Positions 7,281 through 15,819 of a stretch of DNA of 24,639 bases are shown in pieces. The position numbers were made by a program, and so were the translations under genes. How positions within the stretch are numbered: the first letter of the stretch is position 1; the number at the start of each line of letters is the position of its first letter. The notes below the pieces were generated by a model, which had not been told where the DNA came from, made no database searches, and saw only the letters and a list, made by a program, of their open reading frames with translations. Source of the DNA: Kiritimatiellia bacterium (GTDB taxonomy: Bacteria > Verrucomicrobiota > Kiritimatiellia > RFP12 > UBA1067); the NCBI GenBank assembly GCA_017411125.1, contig JAFPNP010000014.1, forward strand, positions 1-24,639, written 5' to 3'.

Positions 7281-8230
7281 TGGGAAGGTTCGTGGAGGCC
7301 GACTCGCCTGCGATGGACGCTCTTGTGGCGGAGACGGTGGCGAAGGTCGGCGCGGAGGTGGAGGCTCTGCGCATTCCGCGCCTTGGCGGCGTCGTTCTCG
7401 GCGGTGGCTACGGGCGCGGCGAAGGCGGCGTGATTGCGGACGGCGGGGGCGAGAGGCTTTCCAACGATCTCGACTTCTACGTGGTTTCGGAGGAGGGTGC
7501 GTCGTCCGGCGACCTTGCGGCGATAGATGCCGCGCTCGCGCCCGTCGCCGCGCGCTGGACGAAGCGTCTCCGCGTGGATGTGGATTTCTGTCCGGCCAAG
7601 ACGCCGTGGCGCATCCGGCACGACCAGGAGCGCGTCATGATACAGGAACTTCTGCATGGATACGTGGACGTCGCCGGAAAGCGCGGCGAGGAGCTTTTCC
7701 GCAGCGTGGAGCGCCGCGGTCCGGAGATGTTCCCGTGGATGGAGGCCGCCAGGCTGCTGATGAACCGCGGCGCGGGCCTGCTCTTCGCGCTGGTGTCGGA
7801 AGATCCGGAGTTCGTGGCGCGGAATTTGAACAAGTGCGTGCTAGGCGCCGGCGACGCCAGGCTGATAACGCGGCGGCAGTACAAATGGAAGGTGAAAGAC
7901 CGCGCGGTGGCGCTCGGGGATCCTCTGTATTCCGCCGCCGTGAAGTGGAAGTTCCGTCCGTGCCGCGAGGCCGTCTGCGATTGGGAAGAGGCGCGGCGCA
8001 CGTGGTTGGACGCCGAGGTGGCGGTGATGGAGACAGGGAGGGCCGAAGGAGCGACGCGCCGTTCGTTGTACCAGGCCGCCAGGTGGGTCGTGCGGCGGCG
8101 CTCGCTGGGCGAACTGCGCACGTTCGGGCAGGACGCCGTGGTGCGCGCCCTGCGGAGGATCGCTGGGGCGGTCAAGTCGCGCCGGGCGATGGATGCGTCG
8201 CTCGAACGGGACTGGCTCGTGTTCAACTGA
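7280..8230 (+). CDS. Pol-beta-superfamily nucleotidyltransferase of unknown substrate
   Basis: 316 residues from ATG 7280, which overlaps the previous stop (TGATG); an upstream in-frame ATG at 7238 would overlap the previous gene by 43 bases. The sequence has the pol-beta nucleotidyltransferase signature: GGGYGRGEGG (41-50), then NDLDFYVV with Asp63 and Asp65, and RVDVDF supplying the third acidic residue (Asp100/Asp102). The C-terminal two thirds is Arg-rich and helical, as in kanamycin-type and GrpB-type relatives, but matches no subfamily I can name. In this superfamily the activity can be nucleotide transfer to an antibiotic, sugar, protein or RNA. The operon context suggests a glycan-linked role. 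Last gene of the operon; no hairpin terminator is seen after it. Confidence 0.7.
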   Translation: MGRFVEADSPAMDALVAETVAKVGAEVEALRIPRLGGVVLGGGYGRGEGGVIADGGGERLSNDLDFYVVSEEGASSGDLAAIDAALAPVAARWTKRLRVDVDFCPAKTPWRIRHDQERVMIQELLHGYVDVAGKRGEELFRSVERRGPEMFPWMEAARLLMNRGAGLLFALVSEDPEFVARNLNKCVLGAGDARLITRRQYKWKVKDRAVALGDPLYSAAVKWKFRPCREAVCDWEEARRTWLDAEVAVMETGRAEGATRRSLYQAARWVVRRRSLGELRTFGQDAVVRALRRIAGAVKSRRAMDASLERDWLVFN

Positions 8231-8269
8231 AACCGGCGTGTCAAAACGCAGTCCGCCTTTCTTTTGCTC

Positions 8270-8299
8270 TTGCCAAGCAAAGGGGCAAAATGGTATTCT
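8270..8299 (+). promoter_or_regulatory. Candidate promoter of the Tat-exported oxidoreductase gene
   Basis: TTGCCA (8270-8275) and TATTCT (8294-8299) are spaced 18 bases apart, in the 128-bp gap before the gene. Transcription would start near 8306 and give a leader of about 50 bases. Confidence 0.45.
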
Positions 8300-8358
8300 A
8301 ACCATGTCTCTATTTCGTGGCTTTGCCATAAACACCTAAAAAAGGAAAAGAAAGAGCA

Positions 8359-9930
8359 ATGAATACAAGCAGAAGAGGGTTTATCCAGGGAGCTGCCGGA
8401 CTGTCGGCGCTCGGAATGTCGGGATGCTGCTGCTGCGGCCGCACGGCGCGCGTGGTCGCTCCGGGCCAGAAGATCCGTCTGGCGGCTGTCGGCGTGATGG
8501 GCAAGGGCTATTCGGACTGGATGCCCATGGTCCAGAGCGGGCTCGCCGAACTCGTCGCATGGTGCGATGCGGACGCGACGATGCGCGAACGCGCCATCAA
8601 CGCGAAGGACACGAAGAAGATTCCCGGCCTCGCAGAGAAGCTTGCGAAGATACCTTTCTACACCGACTACCGCAAGATGCTGGACGAGCAGTCCAAGCTC
8701 CAGATCGACGCGATGACGGTTTCCACGCCAGACCACATGCATGCCGCCATCGCGATAAGCGCCATGAAGATGGGCATCCACGTCTACGTGCAGAAGCCGC
8801 TCGTGCGCACGCTCTGGGAACTCGACTACTTCAACAAGACGGCTAGAGAGAACGGCGTCATCACCCAGATGGGCAACCAGGGTTCGTCCGTCGATTCCAT
8901 GCGCCGCTGCACCGAGGTGATCCAGAGCGGAATCCTCGGCGACGTGAAGGAAGTCCACGTGTGGACGAACCGTCCCGTGTGGCCGCAGGGCAAGAACGTG
9001 GCGGCCTGGGTCAAGGGCCATCCGAACGGCGATCCGATCCGCAAGGGCCTCGACTGGAACGCCTGGGTCGGCGTGGCGAAGATGCGCCCGTTCCTGGACA
9101 AGTATCCTGCCAATGCGGACGTGTACGATCCCTGGAAGCTCGGCAAGAACGTGTACCATACCTTCACGTGGCGCGGCTTTCTCGACTTCGGCTGCGGCGC
9201 GTTCGGCGACATGGCCTGCCACACGATGAACCTGCCGTTCCGCGGTCTCGAGCTCGGCGCCGTCTCCGACGCCGTCTGCACCAAGATCGAGTCGGAAAAC
9301 GACGTTGCATATCCGTTGAAGTCCGTCGTCAAGCTCACCTACAAGGAGCGCGAGTCGAAGGTGCGCAAGGGTGTGAAACTTCCCGCCGTGACGCTCTACT
9401 GGTATGACGGCGACATCAAGCCCGACGCCGCGCTCATGCCAAAGTGGGCTGCGACGCACGAGGGCAAGGTGCCCAACACCGGCTGCTACATCATCGGCTC
9501 CAAGGGCGCCGTGCTCATGCAGGACGACTATGGCGCGAAGTGCGCCATCGCCCTCAACGACGACAAGGCGTTCGTCGACATCTTCCAGCACGAAGCCGCC
9601 AAGCAGGTCGCGCGCGTGATTCCGTTCCGCGCCGGTTCGTCCGCGGCGGCGGGCAAGGCCTCCGTGGAGATGAAGGGCTTCGGTACCGGGCACTACATCG
9701 AGTTCCTCGACGCCATCCACGGCGTCGGGCCGGTGTATGCGCAGACGAATTCGCGTTGCTTCTCCGACATCGAGTACTCCATCCCGCAGATGGAAGGCAT
9801 CCTCGTTGGCTGCATCGCGCAGCGTCTGCCCGGCACGAAGCTGAACTGGTGCTCCGGCAAGCAGTGCTTCGACAACGCCGCCGCGAACGCGCTTGTCACG
9901 CCCTACATCCGCGAGGGATACAAATTCTGA
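8359..9930 (+). CDS. Tat-exported Gfo/Idh/MocA-family oxidoreductase
   Basis: 523 residues. The start has a twin-arginine signal (SRRGFIQ, Arg5-Arg6) followed by a hydrophobic stretch and four consecutive cysteines (Cys23-26). The first of these follows MSG and could be a lipoprotein attachment site. After it come the Rossmann NAD(P)-binding start (IRLAAVGVMGKGYSDW), TPDHMHAAIAI, and HVYVQKPL, where the family usually has EKP. The C-terminal domain has the extended form common in secreted members of Planctomycetota/Verrucomicrobiota. Such enzymes oxidise or rearrange sugars or inositols with a tightly bound nicotinamide cofactor; the substrate cannot be read from sequence. The ribosome binding site AAAGAAAGAG lies just before the ATG at 8359. 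It is transcribed alone and ends at a strong terminator. Confidence 0.9.
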   Translation: MNTSRRGFIQGAAGLSALGMSGCCCCGRTARVVAPGQKIRLAAVGVMGKGYSDWMPMVQSGLAELVAWCDADATMRERAINAKDTKKIPGLAEKLAKIPFYTDYRKMLDEQSKLQIDAMTVSTPDHMHAAIAISAMKMGIHVYVQKPLVRTLWELDYFNKTARENGVITQMGNQGSSVDSMRRCTEVIQSGILGDVKEVHVWTNRPVWPQGKNVAAWVKGHPNGDPIRKGLDWNAWVGVAKMRPFLDKYPANADVYDPWKLGKNVYHTFTWRGFLDFGCGAFGDMACHTMNLPFRGLELGAVSDAVCTKIESENDVAYPLKSVVKLTYKERESKVRKGVKLPAVTLYWYDGDIKPDAALMPKWAATHEGKVPNTGCYIIGSKGAVLMQDDYGAKCAIALNDDKAFVDIFQHEAAKQVARVIPFRAGSSAAAGKASVEMKGFGTGHYIEFLDAIHGVGPVYAQTNSRCFSDIEYSIPQMEGILVGCIAQRLPGTKLNWCSGKQCFDNAAANALVTPYIREGYKF

Positions 9931-9955
9931 ACGGCATCCGTCGCATGATGGACGC

Positions 9956-9987
9956 AAAACGGCGCGCGGTTTTCCGCGCGCCGTTTT
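9956..9987. terminator. Bidirectional intrinsic terminator
   Basis: CGGCGCGCGG (9960-9969), a TTTT loop, then CCGCGCGCCG (9974-9983), flanked by AAAA on the left and TTTT on the right. The 10-bp perfect G+C stem is symmetrical, so it can end both the plus-strand oxidoreductase gene (stop at 9930) and the minus-strand glycan operon (last stop at 9996). Confidence 0.93.
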
Positions 9988-9995
9988 CTTCAGTG

Positions 9996-10880
9996 TCATT
10001 TCCCGCCTTTTCCGCGCAAGCCGTCCAGAATGCCCTTGAACACGTGGGCGAATCCTCTGGCGTCCCGTTCGACGAGCAGCGTGATTGCCAGAGCTTTTGC
10101 CGCTTCGTATGAATAGGTGAGGTACATGCGCCACGAGCCGGCGCCGGTTTTCCGCAGGTATCGCATAATGGCCCAGTAATTGCGGACATGGTAGTACCGG
10201 CTGCCCGGAGACGACGAATAGAACCTCTTGCCGCATATTTTCACGCGGCGTTTGTCCATCTGCTTTTTCAATACGAACTGCGGGACGAAAATGAAGCGTA
10301 CTTTCTCGGAAGCGCGATAGCCGTAGAACAGGTCGTCAAGCCCGTAGAAAAAGGATGCGTCCGGGAAGCCGATCGCGTCGACTGCTTTTCTTCCGACGAA
10401 AAGCCCCTCGAACGTCGCCGCGTTGCACTTCACGAATCCGCACGGCGGTACGTCCGAGACGGCTATTTTCCTGCGGCGCATAGTGCGCGGGTTCAAAAGC
10501 CCCTCGAACAGGCATTCCGTTCCGTCCATGTCGTACTTGGCGGCTTGTATGACTTCGGCATGGCCAGCGTGTTTCCTGACCACCTCCATGGCGCCTTCGA
10601 GTGGAATCACGTCGTCGTCCATGATCCACATCCATTCGTAGCCGCGTCCGTAAGCCCATTTCATTCCTGCGGCGAAACCGCCGGCGCCGCCGGTGTTTTC
10701 CGGAAGTCGGAGCGTTTTGACGCCTGTCTGTCCGTCGAGCCACTCCCGCGTGCCGTCTGTGGACGCATTGTCCACGACGAGGACGTCGGCTTCGCTGGAA
10801 AACTTCACGGCTGCGGCGACGCACGCTTTGAGCATCTCGAGCCTGTTCCAGGTGACTATTACTATACAGAACGGTTTCAC
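9996..10880 (-). CDS. Family 2 glycosyltransferase (rhamnosyl/galactofuranosyl-transferase-like)
   Basis: 294 residues, a GT-A fold glycosyltransferase. Motifs: IVIVTWNRLEMLKAC at the N-terminus, VLVVDNASTDGT, ENTGGAGGFAAGMKWA, and the metal/nucleotide-binding WIMDDDV. This pattern, especially NTGGAGGF followed by DDD, is shared by rhamnosyltransferases and the GlfT-type galactofuranosyltransferases. The C-terminal third has hydrophobic and basic segments and no clear membrane helix. The ATG overlaps the stop of the upstream gene (ATGA at 10880-10877), so it is translationally coupled. It is the last gene of the minus-strand operon, just before the terminator. Donor and acceptor are not predictable. 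Confidence 0.88.
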   Translation of the reverse strand: MKPFCIVIVTWNRLEMLKACVAAAVKFSSEADVLVVDNASTDGTREWLDGQTGVKTLRLPENTGGAGGFAAGMKWAYGRGYEWMWIMDDDVIPLEGAMEVVRKHAGHAEVIQAAKYDMDGTECLFEGLLNPRTMRRRKIAVSDVPPCGFVKCNAATFEGLFVGRKAVDAIGFPDASFFYGLDDLFYGYRASEKVRFIFVPQFVLKKQMDKRRVKICGKRFYSSSPGSRYYHVRNYWAIMRYLRKTGAGSWRMYLTYSYEAAKALAITLLVERDARGFAHVFKGILDGLRGKGGK

Positions 10881-11914
10881 AGCGTGTCCCCCTTGAACCT
10901 TCCAGCGGCGTATGGCATTCCGTGCCTGAAAACGTCATACGCGAACCGGCACAGCCGGAACAAGGCGCGAAACCGCCGCCGGAACACCCGCTTCGCCCTG
11001 CGGAGGACAAGCGGCGTGCGGCCCGGATACGGCAATCCAAGAAGCGAATCGATGTCTGGAACGCGAAATGCGCGGCACAGAGAAGCGACGTCGTCTTTGC
11101 AGGTTTCGGTTATCGCACTGTCGAGTAGCACGTCTGCAAACTGTTCGCAGGCTTGGTAAAGTACGGTGCCGGACAATTTCGGAAGGCCGAGGACGTCGGC
11201 TTGTCTTGCGACATCCGTCAGACCGCGCAAAAGGCCTTTGGCCTTTACCATGTCGTTTTCATGCCAATTGACCGTCTTCAATTCCACGCGGTAGCGATAT
11301 GTCGGCCGTTTGATGGCGTAGAACGTCCCCGCCGCCGCCAGCGCCTTTACCATGAACGGCGGATCCTGGAATCTGCGGTAGTCCGGGAATGCGATTTTGG
11401 AGCGCCGCAGAAAATCCGTCCGGTATATAAAGCGGTAGAAGCCGAAATCGTAGGCGTAGTCGCGGAAATCGATTCTGCCTTCGCGACGGAACACGAATGC
11501 CGAATCCGCACCGCCGAACGCCGATACGATTGCGCCATTCGGGAGAAGTTCCTCCAGGCTTCCTCCGCAAACGTCCGCATCGTTTTTCTCGGCAGCGGCG
11601 ACAAGGTCGGCAAGCGCGCCGGAGTCGGGATAGAGATCGTCGGAATCCAGAAAGGCGATGTATTTGCCATGTGCAGCAGCGATTCCGCGATTGCGTGCGA
11701 CGGCCTGCCCGGAATTCGTCTGCGAAAGCACGTGGACGCGGCCATCCCTTCCCCTGTACTCGGCGAGAATTTTTACGCTTTCGTCCGTCGAGCCATCGTC
11801 GATGCAAATCACCTCGATGTCGCGCAAGGTTTGGCCAAGGGCGGAGTCAAGGCACTGCCGAAGCCACTTCGCGGTGTTGTACACCGGAATCACGATGGAC
11901 GCTTTCGCCGTCAA
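10877..11914 (-). CDS. Family 2 glycosyltransferase, TTG start
   Basis: 345 residues from the TTG at 11914, chosen because it overlaps the upstream stop (TTGA) and has GGGAGG (11925-11920) five bases before it. An ATG at 11974 would add 20 residues and overlap the previous gene by 64 bases. GT-A motifs: ASIVIPVYNTAKWL, IEVICIDDGSTDES, NSGQAVARNRGIA, and FLDSDDLY with the DxD-like SDD. The ~150 C-terminal residues are basic and variable. The N-terminal half is clearly paralogous to the neighbouring gene at 11911-12954, with a divergent C-terminal half. Probably adds one sugar of the repeat unit; substrate unknown. Confidence 0.88.
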   Translation of the reverse strand: MTAKASIVIPVYNTAKWLRQCLDSALGQTLRDIEVICIDDGSTDESVKILAEYRGRDGRVHVLSQTNSGQAVARNRGIAAAHGKYIAFLDSDDLYPDSGALADLVAAAEKNDADVCGGSLEELLPNGAIVSAFGGADSAFVFRREGRIDFRDYAYDFGFYRFIYRTDFLRRSKIAFPDYRRFQDPPFMVKALAAAGTFYAIKRPTYRYRVELKTVNWHENDMVKAKGLLRGLTDVARQADVLGLPKLSGTVLYQACEQFADVLLDSAITETCKDDVASLCRAFRVPDIDSLLGLPYPGRTPLVLRRAKRVFRRRFRALFRLCRFAYDVFRHGMPYAAGRFKGDTL

Positions 11915-12954
11915 ATCCGCCTCCCGAACAATATGCGCCGAACCGTGTAGACGAAACCGTTGTCGAGGAAACATTGCAGCGCGTTGCCGATTTTATCGGT
12001 GAACGATACGTGCAGCGCAATTCGCAAGTCGTTTGCATCGCAGTCGGGAATGCGGCTGTACAGACTGTCCAACGGCTCGCCGAGGCGTCGCGCCACATTG
12101 CATACATGCCACTTGAATCGTCTGCCGCAACTCTCCAGCGCCCGCCGGACGCGGCGCGGCAGCCGTCTGTCCTTGTCGGACGCAAGAACGTTGCGCACAT
12201 GCTGCCAGCAAAACAAGTATCCTTTGAGATTCTCAATTGTAACGGCGGCGGTCGTGGTCGTGTTAGCATGCACTTTCCTGACGTACAGTCGCCATGGGAC
12301 GTGCGTCGCCCGTTTGGCGGCCATGAAGACTCGTAGCATGAACACGTTGTCTTCGTATATGAAACCTTCAGGGAAAACTATTCCACTTTTTTCAAGCAGG
12401 TCTCTGCGCAACATCGCAAGCGGGGGACTGGCTGTCCACTCGCGGCGGTGGCACATGTCCGCCAGCATTTGCATTCCGCTTCGCACGGCGCTGTAGTCGT
12501 GGCGACGCACATACGCCCCACTGCGCACCAAATGCGCAAGATGTTCGCATCCATCGTCATAGCGTGTTTCAGCGTCGAACAGGGCGAGGTCGAGCGATTG
12601 CGCGTCCATCATGCCTGCGATCCGTTCTACCGCATCCGGCTGCGCAAGTTCGTCGTCCGCGTCTACGAAGTAGATGTATTCGCCGCAAGCTGTCCGCATT
12701 CCATGGTTCCGGGCGGAACCTTGCCCGCGGTTTGCTTGCGACAGCACGCGGACGCGCACATCTCTTGCCGCGCATGCGGCGAGAATCGCGGCGCTGCCGT
12801 CCGTCGATCCGTCATCTACGCAGATTATTTCAATGTTGCGGAACGTCTGCCCGCATACGGAATCCAGACAGCGCCGCAAATACGGCGCGGCGTTGTAGAC
12901 GGGAATGATTACTGAGACGCGCGGCGGCGCGTCAACATGTTTCCGCGATTCCAT
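11911..12954 (-). CDS. Family 2 glycosyltransferase
   Basis: 347 residues. GT-A motifs: VSVIIPVYNAAPYL, IEIICVDDGSTDGS, NRGQGSARNHGM and YFVDADDEL (the DxD region). The start at 12954 lies 23 bases inside the end of the aminotransferase gene and no later in-frame ATG precedes the first conserved strand, so this overlap is real or nearly so. Residues ~175-230 hold the usual acceptor-side motif of this subfamily (GFIYEDNVFMLRVF). The C-terminus contains HANTTTTAAVTIENL. Paralogue of the downstream gene; the two probably arose by tandem duplication followed by divergence for different acceptors. Confidence 0.88.
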   Translation of the reverse strand: MESRKHVDAPPRVSVIIPVYNAAPYLRRCLDSVCGQTFRNIEIICVDDGSTDGSAAILAACAARDVRVRVLSQANRGQGSARNHGMRTACGEYIYFVDADDELAQPDAVERIAGMMDAQSLDLALFDAETRYDDGCEHLAHLVRSGAYVRRHDYSAVRSGMQMLADMCHRREWTASPPLAMLRRDLLEKSGIVFPEGFIYEDNVFMLRVFMAAKRATHVPWRLYVRKVHANTTTTAAVTIENLKGYLFCWQHVRNVLASDKDRRLPRRVRRALESCGRRFKWHVCNVARRLGEPLDSLYSRIPDCDANDLRIALHVSFTDKIGNALQCFLDNGFVYTVRRILFGRRI

Positions 12955-14062
12955 TTACCACGATTTCTGGATCAAGTTCGTAGAAGAGCGGAAGTCGCAC
13001 GAGACAGTCCGCGAAGCGATCGCAATTCGGCAAAGCGCGGCCGTCGTGTTTTCCGGAATAGAAGGCGGAGGCGTGCAGGGCCAGATAGTGGAACACGCAT
13101 TGGATTTCCCGTTCCTTCATGGCTGCGATGAAACGCGTCCGTTTCTCGAGACCAGGGAACACGAGGTAAAACATGTGGGCGTTGTTCGTCGCGCAAGTTG
13201 GAATATCTGGCAGCGAGAACAACCCCTTCGCTGCGAACGGCGCAAGTTTTTCGCGGTAGAACTCCCATATGCTGCGGCGTTTCGACTGGATCGCGTCAAG
13301 GTTCTCCAATTGCGCCCAGAGGAACGCGGCCACGATTTCCGAGGGGAGAAACGAACTGCCGGTGTCGACCCATCCGTATTTGTTCACTTCGCCCCTGAAG
13401 AACTCGGCGCGGTTTGTGCCTTTCTCCCAGATTATTTCGGCCCTGCGGATGAAGCGCGGATCGTTGACGGCTAGCATGCCGCCTTCGCCGGAGATGATGT
13501 TTTTCGTTTCGTGGAACGAGAATGCCGCAAGATGGCCGATCGATCCAAGCGGACGCCGCACGCCGTCGCGTCCGGTGTAGAAGGAGTCGATTGCCTGCGC
13601 GGCGTCTTCCACCACGAGCAGGTTGTGGCGGCTGGCGATGTCCATGATGGCGTCCATATCGCAAGCGACGCCGGCATAGTGGACGGGCACGATGACCTTT
13701 GTGCGCGGCGTGACCAGTTTCTCGATCTCGGTCGGATCGATGTTCGGATTGCCGCGGCAACTGTCGCAGAATACGATCTTCGCGCCTTGCCGCACGAACG
13801 CCAGGGCTGACGAGACGAACGTGTACGATGGCACGATCACCTCGTCTCCGGGTCCGACGTCCGTCAGGATGGCGGCCATCTCAAGCGCGTCCGTGCATGA
13901 CGTCGTCAGCAGGCACTTGCGGAAGCCGTACCGCTCCTCGAAGAACTGCTGACACTTCTTGGTGAATACTCCGTTGCCGGAAATCTTGCCCGTCTCCACG
14001 GCCTGACGGATGTACTCCGTCTCTCTGCCGGTCATGTAAGGCTTGTTGAATGGGGTTTTCAT
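12932..14062 (-). CDS. wecE: dTDP-4-amino-4,6-dideoxygalactose transaminase-like sugar aminotransferase
   Basis: 376 residues, the normal length of WecE/RffA. PLP-dependent (DegT/DnrJ/EryC1 family), it transfers an amino group from glutamate to C4 of a dTDP-4-keto-6-deoxyhexose. Features: FNKPYMTGRE at the N-terminus, TTSCTDALEMAA, VPSYTFVSSALAF, VVEDAAQAID (Asp153 contacts the pyridine nitrogen) and SFHETKNIISGEGG with the Schiff-base Lys187. The HETKN string is characteristic of the WecE branch. The ATG overlaps the upstream glycosyltransferase stop (ATGA, 14062-14059). In this operon it supplies the amino group that can then be acylated. No RmlA/RmlB genes for the precursor are in the window. 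The galacto versus gluco stereochemistry of its product is inference from homology. Confidence 0.92.
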   Translation of the reverse strand: MKTPFNKPYMTGRETEYIRQAVETGKISGNGVFTKKCQQFFEERYGFRKCLLTTSCTDALEMAAILTDVGPGDEVIVPSYTFVSSALAFVRQGAKIVFCDSCRGNPNIDPTEIEKLVTPRTKVIVPVHYAGVACDMDAIMDIASRHNLLVVEDAAQAIDSFYTGRDGVRRPLGSIGHLAAFSFHETKNIISGEGGMLAVNDPRFIRRAEIIWEKGTNRAEFFRGEVNKYGWVDTGSSFLPSEIVAAFLWAQLENLDAIQSKRRSIWEFYREKLAPFAAKGLFSLPDIPTCATNNAHMFYLVFPGLEKRTRFIAAMKEREIQCVFHYLALHASAFYSGKHDGRALPNCDRFADCLVRLPLFYELDPEIVVNGIAETC

Positions 14063-14988
14063 GTTGTCGTCTTTCGTGAAATTACATATTGCGGCGATTT
14101 GTTGATGCTGATGTAAATCCTTCCGATGTATTCTCCTATGAGCCCCAGAATCAGCATAATGGTGCCTCCAATGAAGAGAACGGCACTCATGACTGAACTG
14201 TACCCAATCGGAGCATCGTTGTTAATGAACAGTTTGTTGATTACTGTCCAGAATCCGTAGAAGAATCCCATTGCGGCGCAGATGAAGCCCGCCCAGGATG
14301 CAAGTCGAAGCGGTTTGACGGAGAATGCAGTAAAACCGTTCAGCCAAAGGCCGAGCAGTTTGGCGAATGTATAGCCGCTGGCTCCTTCTGCACGAGCCCG
14401 GTGTTTAACGGGAACATTGACGATGTTCCGCGTCACTCTGAACAGCAGACCGCCAAGGTATGGATACGGTCCTTCATAGGAAAGAACTGCATCGGCAACA
14501 AAACGCCGCATCGCAAAGAAACTCGTCATCTGAATGTCCATGGGTTTGTCCAGAAGCCACGTGGTCATCAGGGAATTGACCCACGAACCCAGGTTGCGAA
14601 AGACATTGTGTTTCTTTGCTTCATAAGAACCGATTACGACATCTGCATCTTCACGCAATCTGTCGACAAGAGAATAAATCGCATCAACAGGCGACTGTCC
14701 GTCATCGTCCAGGGAAATAATGACATCGCCGCCGGACGCGGCATAGCCAGCCATCAAGGCAGATTGTTGGCCGAAGTTTCGGGCCAATTCAAGACCTTTA
14801 AGATGTTGCGGATCGCATCGACACATTGCCTCTATTACGTTGTACACGTTATCGGGCGAATGGTCGCTGACCATTACAATCTCGTAATCGTATTCTTTTC
14901 GCGTTTCAACGACCGACTTGATTTCGCCAACGACGGCGGCGATTGTCTTTTCAGATCGGTAGCAGGGAATGACGAATGATAGTTTCAT
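14059..14988 (-). CDS. ArnC/GtrB-like polyprenyl-phosphate glycosyltransferase
   Basis: 309 residues. GT2 of the DPM1-like branch: it moves a sugar from an NDP-sugar to undecaprenyl phosphate on the cytoplasmic face. Motifs: LSFVIPCYRSEKTI, ARNFGQQSALMAGY, ISLDDDGQSP (usually DADLQDPP), and RAEGASGYTFAKLLGLWLNG followed by FSVKPLR. Two C-terminal membrane helices lie at ~230-250 and ~265-290, ending in the family signature LIGEYIGRIYI. The usual VDDGSxDxT is replaced by MVSDHSPDN. With the SMR flippase 5.6 kb upstream in the same operon it forms the classic pair that makes and flips a lipid-linked monosaccharide, as ArnC/ArnEF or GtrB/GtrA. The aminotransferase follows directly with a 4-base overlap. 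Confidence 0.9.
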   Translation of the reverse strand: MKLSFVIPCYRSEKTIAAVVGEIKSVVETRKEYDYEIVMVSDHSPDNVYNVIEAMCRCDPQHLKGLELARNFGQQSALMAGYAASGGDVIISLDDDGQSPVDAIYSLVDRLREDADVVIGSYEAKKHNVFRNLGSWVNSLMTTWLLDKPMDIQMTSFFAMRRFVADAVLSYEGPYPYLGGLLFRVTRNIVNVPVKHRARAEGASGYTFAKLLGLWLNGFTAFSVKPLRLASWAGFICAAMGFFYGFWTVINKLFINNDAPIGYSSVMSAVLFIGGTIMLILGLIGEYIGRIYISINKSPQYVISRKTTT

Positions 14989-15019
14989 GACGTTTCTTTG
15001 ATCAAGCGAAGCCGATACG

Positions 15020-15778
15020 TTACGGGAATTTTCGTCTTAAGATATACAGCATTTTGCGTATTCCAATCCCCAACGCAGTATCCAAAGCGACAACAGCAGG
15101 GTTGTTCGACGAAAGACCGGATTCCAAAATCCTAGCGCCTCGTGCAATGTCGTTGCGGAACGATGCATCGTACATGGATATTCCGATGCCTGGATTTTCG
15201 CTGCTTGGGAAAATTCCGCCCAAATATCCATATAGCGTTCCGGTCGTTTCGTCAAGCCTGTCGAGCGTAAATCCATAGACGTTATTTTCCTCGTCAGGAT
15301 CGCTGAAGAGGAAAAGATGCGCGTCTTCCCTGTCTACAAGATCGAGCATCCAATTCCTGTAACGTTGGCAGCCGATCTCGACACCAAATAGCGGGTCGAG
15401 CGATATCCGGTCTGTCTTAAACATTCCAGGTGTAATCATGTTCGCGATCGCATTCCACGTTTTGGCGTCTCTGGGCACTTCGCGGACAGATACGGGCAGA
15501 ATCAGTTTTTCCAGGACCTTGGGAGTAACATATTGCGCCAAGTCGTACTTTGTCAAAAGTTGTGCTTCGAGAAACCGAAAACCATTGTCTTCCAGTGCGT
15601 GGAGAGCGGACAATTCGCCTACAGGCATTTTGATTGTCACGTACGATTGTTCAAAGCGGGAATCGCCGAACATCGCCACCACATCCTCGACTGCACGGCA
15701 ATCTTTTTTGTCGAGCGTGACTTCGAAGGCTCTGCATCCAAGATTCCGGACTTCCCATGTCGCCTCTATGACTTTCAT
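15020..15778 (-). CDS. GNAT-like acyltransferase, WecD-like candidate
   Basis: 252 residues. The N-terminal half (1-110) has no motif I recognise, apart from KMPVGELSALHALEDNGFRFLEAQL, which resembles the start of WecD-type GNATs. The C-terminal half has GNAT-like features: ENNVYGFTLDRLDETTGTLYGYLGGIF (strand-turn-strand), GIGISMYDASFRNDIARGARILESG (the region of the acetyl-CoA loop) and SSNNPAVVALDTALGI, matching the usual N-x-x-x-x-x-L-Y-x-x-L-G-F helix. The classic Q/R-x-x-G-x-G/A signature is not clear, so the fold assignment is moderate. WecD N-acetylates the product of WecE in enterobacteria, and this gene lies two genes before a WecE homologue. Its proposed job is to acylate the 4-amino sugar, possibly from a carrier-protein thioester and not only acetyl-CoA. 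Confidence 0.6.
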   Translation of the reverse strand: MKVIEATWEVRNLGCRAFEVTLDKKDCRAVEDVVAMFGDSRFEQSYVTIKMPVGELSALHALEDNGFRFLEAQLLTKYDLAQYVTPKVLEKLILPVSVREVPRDAKTWNAIANMITPGMFKTDRISLDPLFGVEIGCQRYRNWMLDLVDREDAHLFLFSDPDEENNVYGFTLDRLDETTGTLYGYLGGIFPSSENPGIGISMYDASFRNDIARGARILESGLSSNNPAVVALDTALGIGIRKMLYILRRKFP

Positions 15779-15819
15779 TGTGCTGTTCCCGTTGTTACGT
15801 TGCAGTGCGCAATACCGTG

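Noticed and set aside
7477..10236. A 919-residue open frame on the minus strand
   Set aside because: It is antisense to the nucleotidyltransferase and oxidoreductase genes, which carry conserved motifs, ribosome binding sites and overlaps on the plus strand. High G+C keeps antisense frames open; the translated sequence is Arg/His-rich without motifs.
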